DNA of 64,000 nucleotides, taken from the NCBI GenBank assembly GCA_017617035.1, contig JAFZWV010000013.1:42277-106276 (forward strand). The letters are read 5' to 3'. Position 1 is the first letter of the stretch, and every line of letters starts with the position of its first letter. The translations under genes and the position numbers were made by a program. Under the pieces are notes generated by a model. The model was not told where the DNA came from and ran no database searches. It worked only from the letters and a program-made list of their open reading frames with translations. The stretch is from Bacteroidales bacterium (GTDB lineage: Bacteria > Bacteroidota > Bacteroidia > Bacteroidales > UBA932). Shown here piece by piece: positions 35,433 through 44,514 of this stretch.

Positions 35433-36214
35433 TGGTTCTGGGCTGCGAGTTCTTTTTCATGGTCGGCGGCGGCTCTCTCCACGCTCACGGAGCGCTTCAG
35501 GACGAAGCCCGCGCCGAGATACTTCGTACGGACGTCTTCATCGGCCGCGAGCGCCTCAGGGGTTCCCTGCTGGAGGATGGTTCCTTCGTAGAGCAGGTAA
35601 GCACGGTCGGTGATAGCGAGAGTCTCGCCCACGTTGTGGTCGGTGATGATGACGCCGATGTTCTTATACTTGAGCTTTGCGATGATGTACTGGATGTCTT
35701 CCACAGCGATCGGGTCCACGCCCGCGAACGGCTCATCGAGCAGGATGAATTTCGGGTCGATGGCGAGGGCGCGGGCAATCTCGCAGCGGCGGCGTTCACC
35801 TCCGGACAGCTGGATTCCGAGCGACTTGCGCACCTTCGAGAGGTTGAACTCGGTGATGAGTTCCTCGAGGCGTTCTTCCCTCTGCTGCTTAGGCATACCC
35901 TTCATCTCCATGACGGACAGCAGGTTTCCCTCGACCGACATCTTCCTGAAGACGGATGCGTCCTGTGGGAGATATCCAAGGCCCATCTGGGCCCTCTTGT
36001 ACATAGGGAGCTTGGTGATTTCCTGATCGTCGAGATAGACATGGCCGTCGTTCGGGACGATCTGACCCGTAATCATATAGAAGCTGGTGGTCTTGCCGGC
36101 TCCGTTGGGGCCGAGGAATCCCACGATCTCGCCCTGGTTTACTTCCATCGAGACACCCTTCACAACAGTTCGGATGCCATACTTCTTAACCAGGTTTTCG
36201 CAACGCAGTTTCAT
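35429..36214 (-). CDS. lptB: LPS export ABC transporter ATP-binding protein LptB
   Basis: 261 residues: Walker [10 protein letters not shown] near residue 36, signature LSGGERRR, Walker [16 protein letters not shown], and H-loop ITDHNV. These are LptB-type motifs for the ATPase that drives lipopolysaccharide transport to the outer membrane. A C-terminal tail of about 20 charged residues goes beyond the usual end. It lies 3 bp after dnaX. Confidence 0.93.
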   Translation of the reverse strand: MKLRCENLVKKYGIRTVVKGVSMEVNQGEIVGFLGPNGAGKTTSFYMITGQIVPNDGHVYLDDQEITKLPMYKRAQMGLGYLPQDASVFRKMSVEGNLLSVMEMKGMPKQQREERLEELITEFNLSKVRKSLGIQLSGGERRRCEIARALAIDPKFILLDEPFAGVDPIAVEDIQYIIAKLKYKNIGVIITDHNVGETLAITDRAYLLYEGTILQQGTPEALAADEDVRTKYLGAGFVLKRSVSVERAAADHEKELAAQNQ

Positions 36215-36217
36215 ACT

Positions 36218-37993
36218 TTAGTTCGTATCGAGTTCGAGGTCGATAATGAGTTTCGCGGCCTCGGGGTTCTCGGACATCAGCACCTTCGCCTTGTCCGAAT
36301 CCATATATATCACTTTCTCCTGAGCCTCGGCGGGGACCACTCCTACCTCGAGACGTACCTTACTGGTCTTAAGCATCTCGCGGAAGAGTTTCTCCATCTG
36401 CGAGAGCATGTTGGCTTTGATCCAATCCCGCTGAGCTTCGGATACAACCTTGAAGAGAACGTTCTTCAGGTCATCCTGCTCGCTTATCTCCAGCTTTGCG
36501 TTTTCTATCGCGCTCGCCAGTCTCGGCTTCGCGGCATAGTTCTTCGCCAGCTCTTTCCACATTTCCGTAATCTTATCATCCGACGGAATCGGATCAGCGG
36601 AATGGTCGGTATTCTCCGTCTCCGAGGTCGCCTCGGACTCTGCAATAAGCGAGCCAAGGGATAGGGATCCCGCAGTCTTCAAAGGACGAGGACGATGGGT
36701 CGGAGATTTCTCGACTTCGGCCTCAGGGCCTTCGCTCGAAATGACATTGGTTGCAGACTCCTTCTGAGCAACTTCCACTTTGTCCTTCTGAGCAACTTCC
36801 ACTTTGTCCTTCTGAGCAACTTCCACTTTGTCATTCCGAGGGAGCGCAGCGACCGAAGGAATCTCTTTCTTCTCTGTCGGTTTCGCGTCGGTGGCGGGGG
36901 CGGACAGGAGGAAGCAGAGGCGCATGAGCGCATACTCGATGTGGAGCCTCTGATTGGCGGCAGTCTTATATCCGGCCTCGCAGGCGGTGGTCACTCCGAG
37001 AGCATCGTAGATAAACTTCACGGAGCAGCAAGCGGCCTGCTCGGCGTAGCGCTTGCGCAGACTGTCGGGGAAATCGAGCAGGCTCTCAAGACCGCCCGTA
37101 CGGCTGACGAGCAAATCGCGCAGGTGTCCGCCCAAAGATGATATGAAATACTGGGCGTTAAAGCCCTTGGCGAGTATCTCGTCGAAAGTGAGCAGCGCTG
37201 TAGCATAATCGCCCGCGAGCGCAGCATCAACTATCTTGAAACCGTATTCGTAGTCCAGGACATTGAGGTTCTTCAGGACATCCTCATACTTGATCTCGGT
37301 GCCGCAGAAGGCCACCGTCTGGTCGAAGATGGTCAGGGCGTCGCGCATGGCGCCGTCTGCCTTGCGGGCTATGACATGGAGCGCTTCGTCGTCGACCGTG
37401 ATACCTTCCTTGGTCGCCACCATCCTGAGGTTGGCGACGATGTCCGGCACGCTGATGCGATTGAAATCGTAGGTCTGGCAGCGCGAAAGGATGGTCGGCA
37501 GGATCTTGTGCTTCTCGGTCGTGCAGAGGATGAAGATCGCGTGTGCCGGCGGCTCCTCAAGGGTCTTGAGGAAGGCGTTGAAGGCCGACTGCGAGAGCAT
37601 GTGGACCTCGTCGATGATGTAGACGCTGTACTTTCCGACCTGCGGGGGTATCTGGACCTGGTCCATCAGGGCCTTGATGTCGTCGACTCCGTTGTTCGAA
37701 GCGGCATCGAGCTCGCGTATGCAGTACGAACGGCCCTCCGCGAACGAGAGGCAGGATTCACACTCGCCGCACGGCTCCATGTCCGCCGACGGATTGGAGC
37801 AGTTGATCGCCTTCGCGAAAATTCGCGCCGTACTGGTCTTACCGACTCCGCGTGGTCCGCAGAACAGGTATGCATGGGCAAGCTGCCCCCTGATTATGGA
37901 GTTCTTGAGAGTCCTGGCGATATTGTCCTGCCCGATGAGGGTCCCGAACGAATCCGGACGGTACTTTCTGGCTGATACGATATAATCTGACAT
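36218..37993 (-). CDS. dnaX: DNA polymerase III subunit gamma/tau with repeat insert
   Basis: 591 residues. Clamp-loader AAA+ ATPase: Walker A GPRGVGKTST, zinc-binding cysteines in CSNPSADMEPCGECESC, Walker B IIDEVHM, sensor 1 ILCTTEKHK. Domain III is followed by a linker in which residues about 377-430 derive from an inverted repeat pair flanking three copies of the octapeptide KVEVAQKD. The last 110 residues are a tau-like C-domain. The start MSDYIVSARKYRP is standard. A -7 box lies only 6 bp before the ATG. Confidence 0.95.
   Translation of the reverse strand: MSDYIVSARKYRPDSFGTLIGQDNIARTLKNSIIRGQLAHAYLFCGPRGVGKTSTARIFAKAINCSNPSADMEPCGECESCLSFAEGRSYCIRELDAASNNGVDDIKALMDQVQIPPQVGKYSVYIIDEVHMLSQSAFNAFLKTLEEPPAHAIFILCTTEKHKILPTILSRCQTYDFNRISVPDIVANLRMVATKEGITVDDEALHVIARKADGAMRDALTIFDQTVAFCGTEIKYEDVLKNLNVLDYEYGFKIVDAALAGDYATALLTFDEILAKGFNAQYFISSLGGHLRDLLVSRTGGLESLLDFPDSLRKRYAEQAACCSVKFIYDALGVTTACEAGYKTAANQRLHIEYALMRLCFLLSAPATDAKPTEKKEIPSVAALPRNDKVEVAQKDKVEVAQKDKVEVAQKESATNVISSEGPEAEVEKSPTHRPRPLKTAGSLSLGSLIAESEATSETENTDHSADPIPSDDKITEMWKELAKNYAAKPRLASAIENAKLEISEQDDLKNVLFKVVSEAQRDWIKANMLSQMEKLFREMLKTSKVRLEVGVVPAEAQEKVIYMDSDKAKVLMSENPEAAKLIIDLELDTN
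36703..36865. repeat. Inverted-repeat insert inside dnaX
   Basis: Left arm 36703-36746 (GAGATTTCTCGAC ... TTCGCTCGAAATGACA) and right arm 36829-36865 (TGTCATTCCGAGG ... CCGAAGGAATCTC) belong to the same repeat family as the inserts in ribF and the M16 peptidase gene. The arms flank the 24-bp tandem repeats. The reading frame stays open throughout. Confidence 0.78.
36759..36830. repeat. 24-bp tandem repeat x3 in dnaX
   Basis: Three perfect copies of the 24-bp unit TCCTTCTGAGCA + ACTTCCACTTTG at 36759-36782, 36783-36806 and 36807-36830. They encode KVEVAQKD repeated in the flexible linker. The copy number can be expected to vary between strains. Confidence 0.92.
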
Positions 37994-37999
37994 AGCTTA

Positions 38000-38007
38000 C
38001 AAATTTA
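38000..38007 (-). promoter_or_regulatory. -7 box for dnaX, very close to the start codon
   Basis: TAAATTTG on the minus strand, a perfect -7 match, ends 6 bp from the dnaX ATG. Transcription would begin within a few bases of the start codon. No good -33 box is seen. Confidence 0.5.
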
Positions 38008-38033
38008 AGCATTTTTGGTTAACTTTGCTCGTG

Positions 38034-38909
38034 ATGCTGAGCAGGTGGAGAAAATATTTGATTGCGGTGGTAATCATGGTGCTGGCCGGGGGCTTTGAGG
38101 CCGCTGGGCAGGGCCGGATTTATACGCGAAAAGCAAGGCTGGCGGATTTCCAGACGAAGACGACAAAGGTCGTGCTCAGCGGCGACAGCCTGCTGGACAT
38201 CGCGCTGCGCGAGGAGGTCCGCAGGCGCTGGCGCATCTCTCCTTTCGAGTTCTGTGACCCCGATGATTTCGAGGCTCTGAAAAACGACTCCGCATACTAT
38301 TTCCTCTATCTTTCGCAGGACGGCAGCGGAATGGCATACCTGACCCTGATGAAGGGCGGTAACGACGAGAGTTTCCGGAGTGTGGAAAGTAAACTTGAGG
38401 TGGTTCGTATCCCCTTCTCCCCCGTCCAAATAACTTCCGGTCGCGAGTTCGTATATCTGCCTGCGATTATCGACATGGTGCAGTTTTATGTCGAAGAGTC
38501 GCTTACCAGTTCTGCGAGGACCCTGTTGGGATTATCCTCTTACAACGGAAATCTCTCTAAAGCGCGCAGGAAAAAGATCTATTTCTCAAGGGATGACCTG
38601 GACATTACGGTAGCGGACCGCGATTCAACAGAAATGCTGGCCCCGGGGCTCATGGCCGTAGACAACTTCGAGGCGGACAGCCTGTTCGAGGCCGGTTCCC
38701 GCAACGCCCTGATAGCTTTCAGCATTTCACCCGCCGAGCCATCTCGTCGCGCCAAATGCCACAACTTCATAGTCGCCGCAGACACCCACGACCTTTATTA
38801 TTACCAGTCGCACCGCTATAGCAAGCCCGGCAAGCGCGGCTTCTCAAAAAGCGCGATCAAATCCATACGAAGGGAGCACAACTACAAGGATGAGAAGCGG
38901 AAGAAGTGA
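38034..38909 (+). CDS. Secreted protein of unknown function
   Basis: 291 residues from the ATG at 38034 (MLSRWRKYLIAVVIMVLAGG); a TTG at 38025 in frame is less likely. The hydrophobic N-terminus looks like a signal peptide ending near AAGQ. The rest is mixed alpha/beta, with a basic C-terminus (RREHNYKDEKRKK). No recognisable domain. It overlaps the M16 peptidase gene by 20 bp, so the two are co-translated and may work together in the envelope. Confidence 0.7.
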   Translation: MLSRWRKYLIAVVIMVLAGGFEAAGQGRIYTRKARLADFQTKTTKVVLSGDSLLDIALREEVRRRWRISPFEFCDPDDFEALKNDSAYYFLYLSQDGSGMAYLTLMKGGNDESFRSVESKLEVVRIPFSPVQITSGREFVYLPAIIDMVQFYVEESLTSSARTLLGLSSYNGNLSKARRKKIYFSRDDLDITVADRDSTEMLAPGLMAVDNFEADSLFEAGSRNALIAFSISPAEPSRRAKCHNFIVAADTHDLYYYQSHRYSKPGKRGFSKSAIKSIRREHNYKDEKRKK

Positions 38910-40158
38910 GAGCGGATTGCAGTATGCGGTGAAAGGCAGTACCAGCAAGGTTGGCTACTGCTCCTTGAGCATTAAGTGCGGCACCCGTGCCGAGGGCAAT
39001 CTGCCCGAAGGCACGGCCCATTTCGTAGAACACACCATCTTCAAAGGCACGAAGCGCCTGAGCGCCGCGCGCATCAACTCATATCTCGACCGTCTCGGCG
39101 GAGAACTGAACGCCTACACGACCAAGGAGGAAATCGTTCTCCACGCTACCGTCCTTCGCGAGGACATCTGGAAAGCGGTCGGCCTACTGCTCGAAATCGC
39201 CACCCAAGCGACATTCCCCGAACACGAAGTTGAGACCGAGCGCGGCGTCATCCTCGACGAAATAATTTCCTACAAAGACAGTCCGTCGGAAGACATATTC
39301 GACACCTTCGAAAGCCGCTTCTTTGCCGGCAGCCCGCTTGGTAGACTAACCCTCGGAACAGTCGAGTCCGTTAGCATAGCCACGGTCGAGGACCTGCGGG
39401 AATACTATCGCAGGAACTTCGTTCCGGAGAATATGGCGTTGTGTGTGGTAGCTTCGGGAGACGAGGAAGAGTTGGAAGGACAGGTAATCAGAATAAGTAA
39501 GAGATTCCTTCGCTCCGCCTCCGGCTCCGCTCGGAATGACAAAAACACAATCCTCCCGACTGTCAACTCCACTGTCATTTCGACCGAGCAAAGCGAGTGG
39601 AGAAATCCCTTCGACATTACCGAAGACAAGGACAACCACGAAGCGAACGCAATAATAGGGGCCGAGGCGCCGTCGCTATACGGGGAGAAGGAGCGCATAA
39701 CAGCGGTTCTCCTCGCGAACATACTCGGTGGTCCGGCGTCGAACAGCCTGCTCGGAGCGGAACTGCGTGAAAAGCACGGCTGGGTCTATTCCATCGAATG
39801 CGGCTATACTCAGTTCAGCGATACCGGACTTATGACAGTAAGTCTGGGCTGCGACAAGGTTAATCTGCGCAAATGCCTGACCGCCGTTGATCGCATCCTG
39901 AAGAAAGTGCGCGAAGTCGAGATGAGTCCGCGGGCTCTGCGCGCCGCAAAGAAGCAACTGCTCGGCCAGTTAGCCATCAGTTCCGACAGCGGCGAGACTC
40001 AGTGTCTGTCGATGGGTAAGAGCCTGCTGGCCTTTGGAGCCATCATGCCTGACAGAAAAGTCCGTGAATTGATAGAGTCAGTTAGCGCCGAAGACCTGCG
40101 CCTGATGGCGGATAAAATCTTCTCTCCCGACCACGTCTCAAGACTCATTTATTTGTAA
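38890..40158 (+). CDS. M16-family zinc peptidase with in-frame repeat insert
   Basis: 422 residues. Inverted zinc motif HFVEH (residues 44-48, HxxEH) with the downstream ligand Glu in ETERGVILDEI. The C-terminal inactive-like half contains LREKHGWVYSIECGY with the R/Y substrate motif. Residues about 205-241 (RSASGSARNDKN ... STEQSEWRNPF) come from an inverted pair of a dispersed repeat and sit between the two halves, just before NHEANAIIGAEAPSLY. No signal peptide is visible, so it may be cytoplasmic, or its export may depend on a route I cannot see. Confidence 0.88.
   Translation: MRSGRSESGLQYAVKGSTSKVGYCSLSIKCGTRAEGNLPEGTAHFVEHTIFKGTKRLSAARINSYLDRLGGELNAYTTKEEIVLHATVLREDIWKAVGLLLEIATQATFPEHEVETERGVILDEIISYKDSPSEDIFDTFESRFFAGSPLGRLTLGTVESVSIATVEDLREYYRRNFVPENMALCVVASGDEEELEGQVIRISKRFLRSASGSARNDKNTILPTVNSTVISTEQSEWRNPFDITEDKDNHEANAIIGAEAPSLYGEKERITAVLLANILGGPASNSLLGAELREKHGWVYSIECGYTQFSDTGLMTVSLGCDKVNLRKCLTAVDRILKKVREVEMSPRALRAAKKQLLGQLAISSDSGETQCLSMGKSLLAFGAIMPDRKVRELIESVSAEDLRLMADKIFSPDHVSRLIYL
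39502..39612. repeat. Inverted-repeat insert inside the M16 peptidase gene
   Basis: Left arm 39502-39541 (AGATTCCTTCGCTCC ... CTCGGAATGACA) and right arm 39573-39612 (TGTCATTTCGACCGAGCAAA ... AAATCCCTTC), 31 bp apart. The left arm has an internal duplication of the CGCTCCG/GGCTCCG part. Confidence 0.8.
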
Positions 40159-40169
40159 CAATCCACGAA

Positions 40170-40191
40170 GGGACGAAATTCAACTCGTCCC
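40170..40191. other. Short hairpin after the M16 peptidase gene
   Basis: GGGACGA (170-176) pairs with TCGTCCC (185-191) around an 8-nt loop, 11 bp after the stop codon. There is no T-tract on either strand, so it is at best a weak terminator or RNA-end stabiliser. Confidence 0.35.
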
Positions 40192-40268
40192 AAATTCAGC
40201 CCTAATAAGGCAATTTAATCACAAAAACACCCCTTCTATCACATTCCAGGCTGGTATGTGACTATTTC

Positions 40269-40299
40269 TTTCGTGAGCATTGCCCGCGCGATACCTTTG
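40269..40299 (+). promoter_or_regulatory. Promoter for the acyltransferase-fold gene
   Basis: TTTC (40269-40272) and TACCTTTG (40292-40299), 19 bp apart, match the Bacteroides -33/-7 pattern with one mismatch. The ATG follows 20 bp later. Together with the terminator at 41568 this makes the gene a single transcription unit. Confidence 0.65.
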
Positions 40300-40319
40300 C
40301 AAGCGTAAAAACGAAACGA

Positions 40320-41582
40320 ATGGCTATGACAGCAATTACAATGAGACTCGACAACGCGTCGAACATATATCCCGCTTCGCTTACAAAGAGGTACGCTTCC
40401 ATGTTCAGGCTCAGCGTAACCCTCACCGAACCCGTCAATGTCAATTACCTCCAGCAGGCACTCAATAATACAGTAAAAAGAATCCCCAGCTTCGGCTGCA
40501 CCCTTAAGAACGGCGCCTTCTGGTGGTACCTTAAGGAACTCGACAAGATGCCGACCGTAGGTCAGCTCAGTTCGCTCTCTCCTTACGGCTACCGTTTCCA
40601 TGGTGGATTCCTCTTCAAGGTAAGCGCAGACGGATGCAGGATCGTCCTCGACGTGTTCCATGCCCTGGCCGACGGCAAAGGCGGCCAGACTTTCCTCCTT
40701 ACACTTACCGCAGAATACCTACGACTCCGCTACGGAATCGACATCGAATACAATGATCTTATTCTTGATCCTACAGATACTCCTTCTAAGCGCGAAACCG
40801 AAGACTGCTTCTCAGAATTCAGCGGAAAGAAAGGCGCGATGGAGCAGAACGACACCGCTTACCACGCCCGCGGTCATAAAGAAGGCTACCGTGTAATGCA
40901 CAATGAGCGCATCACCATCCCTTGCGACGAAATCAAGGCTGTTGCCAAGAAATACTCTTGCACTGTTACCGAGATCATCACCGCCGCAATGGTATGTGCC
41001 CTGCAGGACGTCCATCAGCACGACCACCGCAAGAACAAGAAGACCGCTATCAAGGTCAACGTACCGGTCAACCTCCGTCCCCTTTTCGGCGGCAGGACCC
41101 TGCGCAACTTCTCATCGTATGTAAATCTCGGAGTCGATGTAGCCAACGGTTACTACTCTTTCGAAGAAGTTCTTCAGATAGTTTCCGCGCAGAAGCGCCA
41201 CCTCGTCCTTAAGAGCGAACTCGAAAGGAAGGTCGCCGCAAACGTGGCCCTCGAGAACAACTTCGCAATAGCAATGATCCCGCTCTTCATCAAGAAGCAC
41301 GTGATCGACCTCGTATGCAAACTTAAAGGAGACAAACTTCTTTCACAGACTCTGTCCAATCTCGGCAATGTAGTTCTTCCCGACTCAATGCAGCAGTACG
41401 TCACCGAGATGGACTTCATACTCGGACGCCAGAGGGGCGTTCCCGGAGCAGGCGCCTGCGTCAGCTACAACGGAAATCTTTTCCTAAACTTCTCAAGAAA
41501 CATCGTTGAAGCCGACTTCGAATCCTACTTCGTGGATCAAATCCATCAGCTGGGTATAACAACAAAACAGGCCTCGGAATAA
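40320..41582 (+). CDS. Condensation / alcohol-acetyltransferase fold protein
   Basis: 420 residues. The motif FHALADGKGG (His114, Asp118, Gly119) is the HxxxDG active-site signature of the CoA-dependent acyltransferase superfamily (chloramphenicol acetyltransferase, WS/DGAT, NRPS condensation, PapA). A second superfamily block is VNVPVNLRPLFGGRTLRNF (about residues 245-265), matching the NLR region of alcohol acetyltransferase-like proteins. No signal peptide. The acyl donor and acceptor cannot be deduced. It has its own promoter and terminator. Confidence 0.8.
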   Translation: MAMTAITMRLDNASNIYPASLTKRYASMFRLSVTLTEPVNVNYLQQALNNTVKRIPSFGCTLKNGAFWWYLKELDKMPTVGQLSSLSPYGYRFHGGFLFKVSADGCRIVLDVFHALADGKGGQTFLLTLTAEYLRLRYGIDIEYNDLILDPTDTPSKRETEDCFSEFSGKKGAMEQNDTAYHARGHKEGYRVMHNERITIPCDEIKAVAKKYSCTVTEIITAAMVCALQDVHQHDHRKNKKTAIKVNVPVNLRPLFGGRTLRNFSSYVNLGVDVANGYYSFEEVLQIVSAQKRHLVLKSELERKVAANVALENNFAIAMIPLFIKKHVIDLVCKLKGDKLLSQTLSNLGNVVLPDSMQQYVTEMDFILGRQRGVPGAGACVSYNGNLFLNFSRNIVEADFESYFVDQIHQLGITTKQASE

Positions 41583-41599
41583 CCGAGACCTGTTTTTTT
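41568..41599 (+). terminator. Rho-independent terminator of the acyltransferase-fold gene
   Basis: Stem CAGG-CTCGG / CCGAG-CCTG with a single bulge and loop around AATAA, followed by a run of seven T. The stop codon TAA is in the loop, so the terminator stem overlaps the end of the coding sequence. Confidence 0.85.
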
Positions 41600-41614
41600 A
41601 ATGTAGGTTTTGGA

Positions 41615-42295
41615 CTACTTGAGGGTTCCGGCCTCGACTGCCTTTACCATGTCCTCGTTGGCGGTGATGTAGATCTCAACGCGGCGGTTCTTTGCACGGC
41701 CTTCTTCAGTTGCATTGTCAGCAACGGGCTTGTTGAAGGAAAGACCCTGGGCATAGAGATGCTTTGCATCCATACCGTTCTTCTTGAGTTCCTTCTTCAC
41801 TGCATCTGCCCTCTTCTGGGAAACCTTCTCATTTGCCTCGGCTGTTCCGATATTGTCGGTGTGGCCAAGGATGGTGATGTCGGCGTTGGAGCCGAGATCC
41901 TCAAGAACGGTGGCGAAAGTCTTCAGAGACTCCTTGGATTCAGCGCTGAGCTCGGTGGAGTTGAAGTCGAACATGATACCGCTTGCGAAGGTGACCTTAA
42001 TAGCCTCGAAGCCGTTGGCGTCGGTGATGGTCTCAATCTTGGCAGCCTCGATCTTCTCGAGTTCCTTAGCCTTCTTGTCCATAACGGCACCGATAGTGGT
42101 TCCGGTTGCAGCACCCGCTGCGCCACCGATAGCTGCACCCTTGAGTGCGCCCTCAGCATCGCCGGTGATTAGGTAGCCGATACCAGCGCCTACTGCAGCG
42201 CCACCTACGGCACCCGCGAAGAGGCCCTTAAGAGTTGCACAAGACGGAGCGAGAAGCATTGCCGCTGCCGCCACTACGAGTAAACCTTTCTTCAT
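41615..42295 (-). CDS. OmpA-family outer-membrane lipoprotein
   Basis: 226 residues. Lipobox with Cys19 (LLAPSC). Residues about 25-80 are a glycine/alanine-rich stretch (glycine-zipper-like: GAVGGAAVGAGIGYL, GGAAGAATGTTIGAV). The C-terminal OmpA domain has the peptidoglycan-binding signatures ITILGHTDNIGTAEANEKVS and SQKRADAVKKEL, ending NRRVEIYI. It likely tethers the outer membrane to peptidoglycan. It is preceded by repeat element B, which may separate it from metG. Confidence 0.9.
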   Translation of the reverse strand: MKKGLLVVAAAAMLLAPSCATLKGLFAGAVGGAAVGAGIGYLITGDAEGALKGAAIGGAAGAATGTTIGAVMDKKAKELEKIEAAKIETITDANGFEAIKVTFASGIMFDFNSTELSAESKESLKTFATVLEDLGSNADITILGHTDNIGTAEANEKVSQKRADAVKKELKKNGMDAKHLYAQGLSFNKPVADNATEEGRAKNRRVEIYITANEDMVKAVEAGTLK

Positions 42296-42349
42296 AATGT
42301 TAATGTATTAAAGTGGTTAATAAAAAGTGTGTTCAATTAATATGTTATT

Positions 42350-42455
42350 GTTAAAAGGATAAGGGGTTTTCCCTCTCAATCGCTTAACGACGCTTCGCGT
42401 CTTGAAGCGACCCTAGTCCGGGCAAATGTTCGGGAAAACCCCTTATCCTTTTAAC
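42350..42455 (-). repeat. Gene-end nested-palindrome element, copy B
   Basis: Perfect 24-bp arms, 42350-42373 and 42432-42455. On the minus strand the core reads CATTTGCCCGGACTAGGG, then the inner hairpin TCGCTT..GACGC-GAA-GCGTC..AAGCGA. The outer arm includes the metG stop codon and part of its last sense codon. Copy B has a few more unpaired bases next to the arms than the other copies. Confidence 0.9.
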
Positions 42456-44514
42456 CTACAGTTGCTCCATTAACAAGTTTTTCTTCGGGCGAAATGATTC
42501 GCATTTTACCGTCGCCCTGACGCGCCATCAATATCATTCCCTTCGATTCTATTCCACGTATGACGCGCGGAGCGAGGTTCGCGAGGATGCAAATCTGCTT
42601 TCCGACCATCTGCTCTGGAGTATAGTACTCGGCGATACCGCTTACTATAACTCTCTTGTCGATACCGGTATCTATGGTCAACTTCAATAACTTATCGGTC
42701 TTCGGAACGCGCTCGGCCTCCAGAACTGTCGCGGTACGGATATCCATGGCCTCGAACTGGTCGAAGGTAACTTCCGCTTTCTGAGGCTCGACATGGGCAG
42801 CCGCTTCTGCAGCGGCAGCGGCCTTGGCTTCAGCCTCCTTCGCCACACGGATCGCGGCCAGGCGGTCGAGCTGCTTCTGAATAGCGTCGTCCTCAATCTT
42901 CTCGAACAGAAGCTGGGCTTCGCCGATCTGGTGGCCTTCCGGCAGAATGTCGGCGCGACCGAGCATATCCCACTCGAGCGGGGAATCTATCATCTTGCGG
43001 AGCTTCTCCGAAGCGAACGGGGTAAACGGTTCGAAGGCGATTGCGAGGTCGGCGCAGATTTGCAGGCAGACGTTCAGGATGGTTCCAGTTCGGGCCATAT
43101 CGGTCTTCGCGACCTTCCATGGCTCCGTGTCGGAGATGTATTTGTTGCCCACGCGGGCCATGCTCATGGCGTCTTTCAAAGCCTCGCGGAAGCGGTAGTT
43201 CTCCAGGTTCTTCTCGAGCGACTCGCGAAGGGCGGGGATCTCCGCCAGTGCCTCTTTGTCGATAGCCTCAAGGGCACCTGCGGCAGGGACCTTGCCGTCG
43301 AAATACTTATGGGTCAGCACCACGGCACGGTTGACGAAGTTGCCGAAGATTGCCACCAGCTCGGAATTGTTGCGCACCTGGAAGTCCTTCCAACTGAAGT
43401 CATTGTCCTTGGTCTCAGGAGCGTTGGCCGTAAGCACATAACGCAGGACATCCTGCTTTCCGGGGAAATCCTCAAGGTACTCGTTGGCCCAAACAGCCCA
43501 GCCGCGAGAGGTCGAAATCTTGTCGCCCTCGAGATTCAGGAACTCATTGGACGGGACGTTGTCCGGGAGGATATAGCCGTCGCCATAGGCCTTCAGCATC
43601 GACGGGAATACGATGCAGTGGAACACGATATTGTCCTTGCCGATGAAGTGGACGAGCTTCGTATCCTCGCTCTTCCACCACTTCTCCCAGTCGTTGGGGA
43701 GGAGCTGGCGGGTATTGCTTATGTAGCCGATAGGAGCGTCAAACCAGACGTAAAGGACCTTACCCTCCGCACCCTCGACGGGCACGGGCACGCCCCAGTC
43801 AAGGTCACGGGTGACCGCACGGGGCTGCAGGCCGCCGTCGAGCCAGCTTTTAACCTGACCATAGACATTGGACCTCCACTCTTTGTGGCCATCGAGTATC
43901 CACTCGCGCAGCCACTGCTCATAGTCCTGCAGAGGCAGATACCAGTGGGTGGTTTCTTTCTTGATAGGCTCGGCGCCGCTGAGCTTGGACTTAGGGTTAA
44001 TCAGTTCCTCAGGGCTGAGAGTGCTGCCGCACTTCTCGCACTGATCGCCGTAGGCGTCGGGGTTTCCGCACTTGGGGCAGGTTCCGACTATGTAGCGGTC
44101 TGCGAGGAAGGTCTTAGCCTCCGGATCGTAGTACTGCTCGGTAGTTTTCGTAATGAACTTACCGGAATCGTACAGCCTTTTGAAAAACTCTGACGCTGTC
44201 TCTTCGTGAATCTTTGAAGATGTACGTCCGTAGACATCGAAGTTTATGCCGAAGCCCTTGAAGGACTCGGAGATTATCTTATCGTATTTGTCGACTATAT
44301 CCTGAGGCGAGCAGCCCTGCTGGCGGGCCTTGATGGTAATAGGCACTCCGTGTTCGTCGCTGCCGCACACAAATAGGACGTCACGGCCGCGCATTCGAAG
44401 ATACCTTACATAGATATCGGCAGGAACGTATACTCCTGCAAGGTGTCCGATATGCACTGGGCCGTTGGCGTAGGGCAGGGCCGCTGTCACTAGAGTTCGC
44501 TTGTAATTCTTCAT
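42451..44514 (-). CDS. metG: Methionyl-tRNA synthetase
   Basis: 687 residues. Class I motifs PVHIGHLAG (near 20) and KISTSRG (KMSKS equivalent). Zinc-knuckle cysteines in [19 protein letters not shown]. The C-terminal EMAP-II-like tRNA-binding domain ([20 protein letters not shown]) favours a dimeric enzyme. The start overlaps dnaG by 4 bp. Its stop codon lies within repeat element B. Confidence 0.97.
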   Translation of the reverse strand: MKNYKRTLVTAALPYANGPVHIGHLAGVYVPADIYVRYLRMRGRDVLFVCGSDEHGVPITIKARQQGCSPQDIVDKYDKIISESFKGFGINFDVYGRTSSKIHEETASEFFKRLYDSGKFITKTTEQYYDPEAKTFLADRYIVGTCPKCGNPDAYGDQCEKCGSTLSPEELINPKSKLSGAEPIKKETTHWYLPLQDYEQWLREWILDGHKEWRSNVYGQVKSWLDGGLQPRAVTRDLDWGVPVPVEGAEGKVLYVWFDAPIGYISNTRQLLPNDWEKWWKSEDTKLVHFIGKDNIVFHCIVFPSMLKAYGDGYILPDNVPSNEFLNLEGDKISTSRGWAVWANEYLEDFPGKQDVLRYVLTANAPETKDNDFSWKDFQVRNNSELVAIFGNFVNRAVVLTHKYFDGKVPAAGALEAIDKEALAEIPALRESLEKNLENYRFREALKDAMSMARVGNKYISDTEPWKVAKTDMARTGTILNVCLQICADLAIAFEPFTPFASEKLRKMIDSPLEWDMLGRADILPEGHQIGEAQLLFEKIEDDAIQKQLDRLAAIRVAKEAEAKAAAAAEAAAHVEPQKAEVTFDQFEAMDIRTATVLEAERVPKTDKLLKLTIDTGIDKRVIVSGIAEYYTPEQMVGKQICILANLAPRVIRGIESKGMILMARQGDGKMRIISPEEKLVNGATVG

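Noticed and set aside
40170-40191. Terminator after the M16 peptidase gene
   Set aside because: The hairpin lacks a T-tract on both strands, so it is listed only as a weak hairpin.
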